From Deltaproteobacteria bacterium (lineage in GTDB: Bacteria > Desulfobacterota_B > Binatia > UBA9968): a DNA stretch of 16,589 nucleotides. Under the pieces are notes generated by a model. That model ran no database searches. It had not been told where the DNA came from and saw only the letters and a program-made list of their open reading frames with translations. Shown piece by piece: positions 1 to 6,613 of this stretch. A program made the position numbers and the translations under genes. The first letter of the stretch is position 1, and each line of letters opens with the position of its first letter. The stretch covers positions 65,254 to 81,842 of the forward strand of contig VBKY01000185.1 in NCBI GenBank assembly GCA_005879255.1, written 5' to 3'.

Positions 1-346
1 AGGGTAACCAACCGTGAAATAGCGAGAGCGCTCGCAGAAAGAGAGGGATGCTCGAATCGAGCATGTAACTGGTGACGCCGGTTATGTGCACGCCTGCAAT
101 GAGCCGAAACAGAAAATCGACCACCCACAGGAGCTGAGGGACTGTAATCGCGACCGCTTGCATACTGACCAGAAGCGGGCTTTCAATCCAGATCGCCATG
201 GTCGTGACGAGCAAAGCGATGTCGCAAAAATAGAGAAAATTCCACGGGCTGTAGGTCACCCAATAGCTCGGCACAACGATCGCCACAAAAGCCGAGTACG
301 CCACCTTTACCCAGATCGGAATGCGTCGGCTCGTTACCGTTGTCAT
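1..346 (-). CDS. Integral membrane protein, N-terminal part (cut by the window edge)
   Basis: Reading the minus strand from the ATG at 346 gives 115 codons with no stop up to base 1, so the C-terminus lies outside the window. The translation starts MTTVTSRRIPIWVKVAYSAF and is rich in aromatic and hydrophobic residues. Segments such as AYSAFVAIVVPSYWVTY, LYFCDIALLVTTMAIWI and AITVPQLLWVVDFLFRLI look membrane-embedded. The pattern recalls a widespread uncharacterised family of roughly 200-residue membrane proteins; I know no function for it. No other ATG occurs upstream before the in-frame stop (TAG read at 409-407). There is no clear Shine-Dalgarno sequence. It is divergent from the hydrolase at 587. 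The reality of the gene is fairly secure because the frame is open and hydrophobic throughout; the family assignment is from memory of its general pattern. Confidence 0.72.
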   Translation of the reverse strand, partial: MTTVTSRRIPIWVKVAYSAFVAIVVPSYWVTYSPWNFLYFCDIALLVTTMAIWIESPLLVSMQAVAITVPQLLWVVDFLFRLIAGVHITGVTSYMLDSSIPLFLRALSLFHGWLP

Positions 347-492
347 GATCGATGATTGCTTATACAGCGACGCTTGCCAGGAAACGCAACGATGTGGATT
401 TAGCGGCTATCCCTGGCTCACTCGGAGACGCGGTCGCGCCCGCGCCGCATCGGGCGCAGTCCAAAGAAGTTGTGCAGCGTTCCAGCGCAAAG

Positions 493-511
493 TAAGTATA
501 TAATATATATA
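493..511 (+). promoter_or_regulatory. AT-rich promoter-like stretch upstream of the hydrolase
   Basis: Within the 347-586 gap, a run of alternating A and T stands out against GC-rich surroundings. It contains a perfect TATAAT hexamer at 499-504. I see no good -35 hexamer at the correct 16-18 bp distance, so only the -10 element is supported. A start just downstream would give a leader of about 75 nt before the ATG at 587. The rest of the gap shows no gene I can support. Confidence 0.28.
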
Positions 512-586
512 GGTAGCAATGCGCAGCAATCGCTTATCTCGCCACTAGCTCGTAGCCACGCTTTCTGGGGAAGCCTGGCGGAAACG

Positions 587-1876
587 ATGCAAAAGGCCCA
601 TAGGATTTTCTTCACGATGCGTATTCATTTCATTGTATTTATCACGCTATGCCTTTCATGGGGTTCGGTCGAAGCCGCCGAGTACAAGTATCCCTATCAC
701 GACCCCTATTTAGCGACGGCCACGACCGCCATTTTGAATGACGATGGCCTCACTCCACGGCTCAAATCGGAGATGGTCCATGTGCCGGGGCTCCCCGGCA
801 GAAATCAGCTGCCTTCTCTCGAAGGACGCGGCGAGTTGAGTGTCGCCCTCTATCGCCAAAATCATCCAGCACCGTTGCTCTTCATTCTCGCCGGACTTGG
901 ATCCAGCCCGTACTTCGGAATTGCGCCGTATTTGGCCACCCTCTTCCATCAACAGGGTTTCCATATCGTCATTTTGCCCTCCCCGATGAGCTGGAATTTT
1001 GCGCTCTCGGCCAGCCGAAGCGGCGCACCAGGTTACGCTCCGGAAGACGCCCGTGATCTGTATGAAGTCATGCAAAGGTCCCTTTCGACTGTAAGAGATC
1101 GATACAATGTCAAAGCTACGGGAATCAATTTCATGGGGGTAAGCCTTGGCGCGCTCGAAGGTGCTTATCTCAGCGTTATCGATACTGACGAGCGAAAGAT
1201 CGGCATTGCAAAGTATCTTCTGGTGAACCCGCCGGTCGATCTCTCTGATGCCCTCAAGAAACTCGATGAGTGGGATGCGTTACAAGAGAAATTTGGCACG
1301 GACAAATCGAAGGACATCGTGGCGAAAGCCGTTGCCATCGTCGAGTCCTTTTCCGAAGATCGGCGAGATAATCCGGCGGTCTTTGACAGGTTGGCAAAAA
1401 AGTTCGCAAGTTTCACGACAGAGGAGCTCCAATTTCTCATTGCCGAGAATTTGCAAAGTCTACTTCCCGAGCTCGTTTATGTCACGCAAGTGATTCGCGA
1501 CCAAAAGGTTCTTAGAGCTCCCAAAGACCAGATCAGAAAACGTCTGGAAGAAGCTAAAGGTTTGACGTTCATGGATTATAACGAAAAGATTGGTCTGCCA
1601 TTGTGGAGACTCCAGACGGCAGAGCCACAAGCTGATTTAGATAGCTTCATCAAGCGAGGATCCCTGGCACGAATCCTTGATCGGCTGCGTGGCAATGCAA
1701 AAGTGCGTATCATGCATAACGCCGATGATCCCTTGGCGAACAGGAAATCAATCGAAGAACTCAAAGAGGCATTGGGCGATCAAGTGACGGTCTATCCTTC
1801 CGGTGGACACCTTGGTAATCTCTGGTTCCCGGAAAATAAAGAATATGTTTTGCGGCAATTCAAGACGGTCCCCTAA
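587..1876 (+). CDS. Exported alpha/beta serine hydrolase
   Basis: Predicted periplasmic or secreted serine hydrolase (esterase/lipase fold); the substrate is unknown. From the ATG at 587 the protein is 429 residues. A signal peptide (MQKAHRIFFTMRIHFIVFIT and on to a cleavage near SVEA-AEYKY) precedes the mature domain. The nucleophile elbow is GVSLG, with Ser186 as the likely nucleophile. An upstream ILAGLGSSP loop could carry the oxyanion hole. Asp380/Asp381 in HNADDP and His408 in SGGHLG stand in the order and spacing of an Asp-His pair of this fold. The reading frame runs back to 470, but that segment has no signal peptide and crosses the promoter-like region, so I reject it. An alternative start at 617, with AGGA 11 nt upstream, also gives a good signal peptide (419 residues). 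It converges on the ATP-grasp gene. The fold is confident; a helical cap of about 120 residues after the elbow makes a family call unsafe. Confidence 0.82.
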   Translation: MQKAHRIFFTMRIHFIVFITLCLSWGSVEAAEYKYPYHDPYLATATTAILNDDGLTPRLKSEMVHVPGLPGRNQLPSLEGRGELSVALYRQNHPAPLLFILAGLGSSPYFGIAPYLATLFHQQGFHIVILPSPMSWNFALSASRSGAPGYAPEDARDLYEVMQRSLSTVRDRYNVKATGINFMGVSLGALEGAYLSVIDTDERKIGIAKYLLVNPPVDLSDALKKLDEWDALQEKFGTDKSKDIVAKAVAIVESFSEDRRDNPAVFDRLAKKFASFTTEELQFLIAENLQSLLPELVYVTQVIRDQKVLRAPKDQIRKRLEEAKGLTFMDYNEKIGLPLWRLQTAEPQADLDSFIKRGSLARILDRLRGNAKVRIMHNADDPLANRKSIEELKEALGDQVTVYPSGGHLGNLWFPENKEYVLRQFKTVP

Positions 1877-1894
1877 TTGACATTTTCTTTGTCG

Positions 1895-1910
1895 GCCGAC
1901 TCCAGTCGGC
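1895..1910. repeat. Perfect 6-bp hairpin between convergent genes
   Basis: GCCGAC-TCCA-GTCGGC forms a perfect 6-bp stem with a 4-base loop, 18 bp after the stop of the hydrolase gene. It lies between that gene and the convergent ATP-grasp gene. Neither strand has a T tract directly after the stem, so it is not a textbook intrinsic terminator, although its position fits one. Confidence 0.4.
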
Positions 1911-1975
1911 ATGGCCAGGCGAAAGCCGGAGACGAAACATCCGCTTGATCGCCTGTTTTCAGCGCAACCCGCAGC
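1908..1975 (-). pseudogene. Decayed duplicate of the MFS exporter 3' end
   Basis: Bases 1911-1972 align with 2881-2940, near the 3' end of the intact exporter gene, with 51 of 62 columns identical and two 1-base gaps (hand alignment). In the intact gene this stretch encodes IALKQAINESFVFGFRLVML. In the copy the two indels break the frame. No similarity continues to either side, so only about 60 bp of the copy survives. It overlaps the last few codons of the ATP-grasp gene, which therefore ends inside the remnant in a different frame. It could be left from a tandem duplication of the exporter or from recombination that placed the ATP-grasp gene here. Confidence 0.6.
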
Positions 1976-2810
1976 GATGCGACAACAACATCTGCAGCTG
2001 TTCGGCGCGACCGATCCCCGCGGCTTCGAGGCTGGCGGCGAACGCCGAATTTGCGCTCACGAGCGGCGCGACGTCGCATTCGAGAAAACGCAGGCGGTCG
2101 TTTTCCATTTCGTGAATCAGGTCAATGCGTGCCGCCCAGTCAACCCCGAAGATCTTAGCAATCTCTAATGCCGTACGGCGCACCCGCTCGGCGAGGCCAA
2201 TGTCAGCGAGCGGCGCGCGCGGCGCTGGCCGCAGATATTTGCGGAAGAAAGAATAAGGCATTCCCTGGGGCAGAAAAATGCGTAGCGGCATTCCGGCCCG
2301 CTCGCGGAATACGGCCACCGTCAGCTCCACGCCGCGCACGTACTGCTGCGTGATGTAGCGGTCGGTTCGGGCGCGCGCGGGAATCCGACCGTCCCTGAGG
2401 AGGCGCACGCCGATCGAATCGGATCCGCGCCGCGGTTTGAGTAGCATCGGAATCGACGTAATGCTCGCCTCGCTGGCGAGGGCGGTCGCCGGGCAATCCA
2501 CACCGCGCGCAGTCGCGACGCGGTATGCCTCGTACTTATCGTAACAGCGTTCCATCGCTGCGGCGCTGGGCCCGAGAAAAGGGATCGCGGCGCGCGTCAG
2601 CGTCTGCACGGCGGCGAGCATCACGGGGTCGGAAAGGCGCAGCACCAGCAACCCGGAAGGCAGGTCGGAGATCGAATCATCGCGGAATCGGACGAGCCGC
2701 GCCGCATACCCCGCGCGTCGCAGTTCTTCAGCGAAGAAGCGCGCTTCGGCGCGATGGATCCAAGCGAGTGGATGCGGCTGCCAGGATTCGCGCAGGACGG
2801 TGACATTCAT
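1959..2810 (-). CDS. ATP-grasp enzyme, D-Ala-D-Ala ligase-like fold
   Basis: Predicted ATP-dependent carboxylate-amine/thiol ligase of 283 residues; it probably activates a carboxylate as acyl phosphate and joins it to an amine, but the substrates cannot be read from sequence. Visible elements in order: an N-terminal preATP-grasp-like segment; DKYEAY (Lys92) preceding the ATP-grasp domain; LLKPRRGSDSIGV (Lys125 and a glycine-containing loop); QQYVRGVELTVAVF with Glu162; and the metal-binding end, Asp230 in ARIDLI plus Glu244 and Asp246 in FLECDVAP. Ddl enzymes normally have Glu-x-Asn in that last motif; here the Asn is Asp. The following SANSAFAASLEAAGI matches the Ddl C-terminal helix pattern. 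It starts 3 bp after the exporter stop, with AGGTGA as ribosome site, so it is translationally coupled. This suggests its product is exported by the neighbour. Its last codons overlap the exporter remnant, so the C-terminus may be altered. Confidence 0.83.
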   Translation of the reverse strand: MNVTVLRESWQPHPLAWIHRAEARFFAEELRRAGYAARLVRFRDDSISDLPSGLLVLRLSDPVMLAAVQTLTRAAIPFLGPSAAAMERCYDKYEAYRVATARGVDCPATALASEASITSIPMLLKPRRGSDSIGVRLLRDGRIPARARTDRYITQQYVRGVELTVAVFRERAGMPLRIFLPQGMPYSFFRKYLRPAPRAPLADIGLAERVRRTALEIAKIFGVDWAARIDLIHEMENDRLRFLECDVAPLVSANSAFAASLEAAGIGRAEQLQMLLSHRCGLR

Positions 2811-2813
2811 CGA

Positions 2814-4382
2814 TCACCTATTCTCGATCACTGCAAATGCCACGAAGGCACTTACGAGCGCCAGGCCGGCCGCCGTCAACATGACCAGGCGAAAGCCGAA
2901 AACAAAAGATTCGTTGATCGCTTGTTTCAGCGCGATCCGCGTTCGCTCGTCCATGCTAGAAGGCAATTCGGCTCCGGCCAGGCGGGTGCGTTGCTCATCA
3001 ATCGAAAGCCGCACCTGAGCGGACAAATCCATCCGCGCTAACCGTCCATCGAGCGCGCGGTTGGATGAGTGCACAATCACAATGCCGAGAACGGCAATTC
3101 CCAGGAGCCCGCCGATGCGTGACACGGCATTGTTGACACCCGAAGCGACACCCGCCCGGTTTGCCGGTACAGCATTCATCACGGTCGTCGTGAGCGGCGC
3201 AACACTCACCGCCATGCCCAATCCCAGCACTACCATCGCGGGGAAAAACGTCGTCCAGTAATTCCCGCCAACTCCTGGAACCATAAATAGGCCATACCCT
3301 AGAGCGGCAATCCCGGGGCCGATTACCAGCGGTCCCTTCGCGCCGTAGCTTTTCACCAATCCTCCCGACCAGCGCGAGAGCAAAAATAGAATGAGAATGA
3401 AAGGAAGCCAGGCGGCACCCGCGGCTGTCGCCGAGTATCCTTGGACCTGAATCAGGTTGAGTGGAAAAAAGAACATGCCTCCGCCCACGGCCGTGTACAA
3501 AAAGAGCGTCAGTAGATTGGCGCCGCTAAAGTTGCGCGAGCGAAACAGCGCGAGCGGCAGCATCGGGTTCGGCGAACGCGCTTCATTGAGAAAAAAAACC
3601 GCCAGTGAGATCACGCCGCCAAAAAGCGCGCCAAGTACGATCGGATGGCCGAAGCCTAAACGTGAGGATTCGATCAGGCCGTAAACAAGTGTACCCAAGC
3701 CCAGAGTCGCGAGCGCAACGCCGCGCCAATCCAGGGTCGTATTGGCACCGACATCCCTGCTCTCAGGCACGTGCAACAAAGATATCAGCAGCACGATAAG
3801 CGCGAGCGGCACATTGATAAAAAAAACCACGCGCCAGGAGACGTGCTCGATCAGCCAGCCACCGATGACCGGCCCCACGCCGGCGGTTATCGCCGTAAAT
3901 CCCGACCAGGTGCCGATCGCCTGTCCACGCCTCTGTTCATCAAAGGAAGCGCTGATGATGGCGAGACTTCCCGGCACGAGCAGCGCGCCGGCCACGCCTT
4001 GTACTGCGCGCGCGACAATCAGTTGATTGACACTTTGTGCCATCCCGCCGCCGATAGAAGCGAGCGCGAAGAGCACAACGCCCGAGCAGAAGATACGCCG
4101 TCTGCCAAAGCGGTCGCCCATCGATCCTCCGGTCAAAAGCAATGCGGCAAGAAATAGCGCGTAGGATTCAACCACCCACTGCACGTCGAGAACCGTCGCG
4201 TTGAGGCTCTTCTGCAACGCGGGCAGCGCCACGTTGACGACTGTTCCATCGATGAAAACCATGCTCGATCCCAAAATGGTCGCCGCCAAAATCCAAGGCT
4301 CGGACATTGGCGTGCATGGAACAGCAGTCGGCCCCGCTCGAATCACGCCTTCATCGCACGGCTGTGTAAAAATATTCGCCAT
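2814..4382 (-). CDS. DHA2-family (EmrB/QacA-type) MFS drug/H+ antiporter
   Basis: Inner-membrane exporter that uses the proton gradient to expel small molecules; substrates in this family include drugs, dyes and small metabolites. The 522-residue length and the many hydrophobic segments fit the 14-helix DHA2 type. Motifs: FIDGTVVNVALP with membrane Asp45 in helix 1 (DHA2 signature); motif A MGDRFGRRR at about 88-96; motif C GVGPVIGGWLIEHVSWR at about 168-184, typical of antiporters; AVPANRAGVASGVNNAVSRI in the second half. A periplasmic-type loop rich in Asp, Arg and Glu lies before the last helix. Start choice: the ATG at 4382 has a weak TGGAA ribosome site; an internal ATG at 4307 (MSEPWILAATILGSS) would start right at helix 1 and may be the true start. 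It is first in an operon with the ATP-grasp gene, behind a set of direct repeats that look like an operator. Confidence 0.92.
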   Translation of the reverse strand: MANIFTQPCDEGVIRAGPTAVPCTPMSEPWILAATILGSSMVFIDGTVVNVALPALQKSLNATVLDVQWVVESYALFLAALLLTGGSMGDRFGRRRIFCSGVVLFALASIGGGMAQSVNQLIVARAVQGVAGALLVPGSLAIISASFDEQRRGQAIGTWSGFTAITAGVGPVIGGWLIEHVSWRVVFFINVPLALIVLLISLLHVPESRDVGANTTLDWRGVALATLGLGTLVYGLIESSRLGFGHPIVLGALFGGVISLAVFFLNEARSPNPMLPLALFRSRNFSGANLLTLFLYTAVGGGMFFFPLNLIQVQGYSATAAGAAWLPFILILFLLSRWSGGLVKSYGAKGPLVIGPGIAALGYGLFMVPGVGGNYWTTFFPAMVVLGLGMAVSVAPLTTTVMNAVPANRAGVASGVNNAVSRIGGLLGIAVLGIVIVHSSNRALDGRLARMDLSAQVRLSIDEQRTRLAGAELPSSMDERTRIALKQAINESFVFGFRLVMLTAAGLALVSAFVAFAVIENR

Positions 4383-4417
4383 TTAGATCAGTTCCAGCCG
4401 ATCCACAACTTAGAACT

Positions 4418-4455
4418 GTTCAAATAGTTCCAGAACGTTCAATTCGTTCAAAAAC
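4418..4455. promoter_or_regulatory. Four GTTC direct repeats, 9-10 bp apart, upstream of the exporter operon
   Basis: GTTCAAATA, GTTCCAGAAC, GTTCAATTC and GTTCAAAAAC follow one another starting at 4418, 4427, 4437 and 4446. The spacing of 9, 10 and 9 bp is about one helical turn, so a protein could bind all copies on one face of the DNA. A further GTTCCAG lies at 4391-4397, and GAACGTTC at 4433-4440 is palindromic. On the exporter's strand the units read TTGAAC, which resembles a -35 hexamer. The array sits 36-73 bp upstream of the exporter start (about 75 bp further if 4307 is used). Operator or activator-site function is inferred; no regulator gene is next to it. Confidence 0.5.
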
Positions 4456-4553
4456 GTCTAAGAATTCAAACTGCTTGCTGGCTCCTTCATCCCTTCCGCG
4501 GCGATGTTTGATAAATGTTTGCATTGTGCTATCAGAGCATGCGACTGATCGAG

Positions 4554-4905
<352 letters not shown>

Positions 4906-4970
4906 AGGGGATGCTCTTCATTAGAGTCAATAGGAATGCCGGGCAGAAAATCGCCAAGGGGAGGAATACC

Positions 4971-5730
4971 ATGAAATATGTACTATTGTCGGCCATCGCC
5001 ATGATCACCATGGGGAGTTGTGAAATCGCGTGCGGTCGAGGTCACTCTTGTTGCTCCCGGCGGCATCAGAGCCGCCGTGGAACAGATGATCCCGGACTTT
5101 GAACGAGCGACCGGGCACAAGGTCAAGGCGACATTCGGCTCCGGCGGCGGGACCAAGGAGCGAGTCATCCGGGGCGAACCATTCGATGTGCCGATCGTGC
5201 AACTGCCATTAGCGCCAGTGATCGCGTCGGGTCACGTTGTTGCTGCGAGCGAAACGCTGCTTGCGACCGTGGCCGTGGGCGTCGCCGTGCGAACCGGTGC
5301 GCCGAAGCCCGACATCTCGACCGCCGATGCGGTCAAGCGGCTCCTCCTCGGGTCAAAGGCCATTTCCTATCCCAATGCTGCGAGTGGCGCGGCCGCCGGT
5401 GTGAGCTTCAACGAGACGTTGCAGAAGCTCGGCATCGCCGATGCGATGAAGCCGAAAATCAAAATCGCTCAGGGGGGCAGAGGCGCGATGGAACTCCTCG
5501 CCAAAGGCGAGGTCGATATCGGCTTGACCTTCATCAGCGAAATCATTACCGAGCCCGGGGTCGAAGTCGTCGGGCCTTTGCCCCGAGACGTTTCGACTCC
5601 GACGGCTCTGGTGGCTTTCGTGTCCACGCACTCGAAGGAGCCCGAGGCCGCGCAGGCGCTGCTGCGCTACCTGTCCTCTGCCGAGGCTGCAGCAGTCTAC
5701 AAAAAGCGGGGGATGCAACCGGGTCGCTGA
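4971..5730 (+). CDS. Periplasmic solute-binding protein (molybdate/ModA-like), with a one-base frameshift after the signal peptide
   Basis: Substrate-binding protein of the bacterial type 11 / ModA-like group, which delivers oxyanions or organic ligands to ABC transporters. The ATG at 4971 has a strong ribosome site (GGGGAGGA, 7 nt spacer) and begins a signal peptide, MKYVLLSAIAMITMG. The mature domain AVEVTLVAPGGIRAAVEQMI through VYKKRGMQPGR is in another frame, open from 5005 and carrying a GTG at 5020. Removing one G from the GGGG at 5012-5015 joins them as MITMGVVKSRAVEVTLVAPG, with a plausible cleavage after SRA. Typical features: FGSGGGTKERV ligand-loop region near the N-terminus, SYPNAASGAAAGV, and IAQGGRGAMELLAKGEVDIGLTF. 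As written, the cell could only make a leaderless 236-residue protein from 5020. This is either a sequencing error, phase variation or a young pseudogene. No permease or ATPase gene is adjacent, so this is a stand-alone binding protein and molybdate specificity is not shown. Confidence 0.75.
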
Positions 5731-5813
5731 GCGAAAAGAAACTCTGCTATTGCGCCTCGACACGAAGTGCAAACACAGGCGTAGTGCCATTCCACAAAGT
5801 GAGATGACACGGG

Positions 5814-6167
5814 TTATCCGCTTATGACTTCTTTCACCTTGTGTAACAGGTCATACATGTTAAACGGTTTGGTAAACGAGGGTAAGTGTCCCCAGCCATT
5901 TTTGGCCAGCAAATCGGGGTGTCCGGTTATGAGTATCACTCTAGTCGGCAGTGATCTGGACTTCATGTGAGCGATGACGTCGAAGGCGTTCAGGCGAGGC
6001 ATGACCACGTCGCATATCATAAGATCAAACCTGTTCTTCTCGAGCATCTCGATGGCGCGGTCACCGTCGTCTGCCTCATAAACTTCATAGCTCGCCTCAC
6101 GCAAAAAGCGCACAATGATTTCCCGATTGCGTAGATCATTATCGACCACAAGGATTCTTTTTGGCAT
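5814..6167 (-). CDS. Single-domain response regulator (CheY-like receiver)
   Basis: The 117 residues form one receiver domain and nothing else, so output must come through protein contact. The acidic pocket (Asp9, Asp11 in VVDNDL), the phosphorylation site Asp53 (LMICDVVMP), the switch Thr81 (ILITGH) and the invariant Lys100 (SFTKPF) are all present, so it should be phosphorylatable. The start at 6167 is preceded by AAGG five bases upstream. It converges on the solute-binding protein gene. No histidine kinase lies in the window, so it is an orphan here; pairing with the diguanylate cyclase 3 kb away would be speculation. Confidence 0.9.
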   Translation of the reverse strand: MPKRILVVDNDLRNREIIVRFLREASYEVYEADDGDRAIEMLEKNRFDLMICDVVMPRLNAFDVIAHMKSRSLPTRVILITGHPDLLAKNGWGHLPSFTKPFNMYDLLHKVKEVISG

Positions 6168-6613
6168 AGCCGCCTTAGCTGTAGAAGTGATCTGCCCATA
6201 ACATGTTTAACGATTAGAGCAAAGACTAAATATCCACCTTGAAGCTACCGGCTTTTGGGCTGCTTTGGCGAGTGAAGTCAGGGGTCGAGACTTTTTAGTC
6301 TACCTGCCTTGGGCGGAACTTTGCGTACTCTACGTCTCGGCAGTGAAACTAATCCGAAAAACTCACCGCAGGAGCACTGTTATGAGGCGTGAAACCATCT
6401 AGATTTCTGCAGTCGGAAATTCCCGACATTTACTAGTTTCCCTACATAGAGATCTTCAGTCTAGAATGATCAATCTTTGAGATCTTTTCTTTATTCAATG
6501 TCGTTGGGACAAAATAGCGGCGTTTTTGTGAATTTCCATCTTCGCTAGCCGCCCGAGAGTGGTACGTCTTTTGCGCCTTTTGATATTGAAGCCAAGCAGA
6601 GACGAGGTGAGCT
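6168..6613. other. 446-bp gene-free gap between the response regulator and AsmA gene 1
   Basis: No supported gene. It must hold the promoters of the two divergent neighbours. AGACT-TTTT-AGTCT at 6288-6301 is a small perfect hairpin. A seven-codon start-stop unit with a decent ribosome site (CAGGAG before the ATG at 6381) could be a leader peptide but is too short to judge. A sigma-54-like element is listed separately. Reading frames crossing the end of the gap look like noise. Confidence 0.4.
6308..6325 (+). promoter_or_regulatory. Possible sigma-54 (-24/-12) promoter element
   Basis: CTTGGGCGGAACTTTGCG has GG and GC exactly 12 bp apart, with TTGG and TTTGC resembling the consensus TTGGCACG-N4-TTGCA; the central CAC is not conserved. 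It faces AsmA gene 1 but lies 290 bp from its start. Such matches occur by chance, so the call is weak. Confidence 0.22.

Noticed and set aside
470..586. Upstream extension of the hydrolase frame
   Set aside because: It adds 39 residues before the signal peptide and runs through a TATAAT-containing AT-rich stretch, so it is more likely promoter and leader.
5353..5790. 145-codon minus-strand frame
   Set aside because: Antisense to the mature solute-binding domain, whose family motifs are clear on the + strand.
6288..6301. AGACT-TTTT-AGTCT hairpin as terminator
   Set aside because: A 5-bp A/T-containing stem without a following T run, and no gene ends just upstream on either strand.
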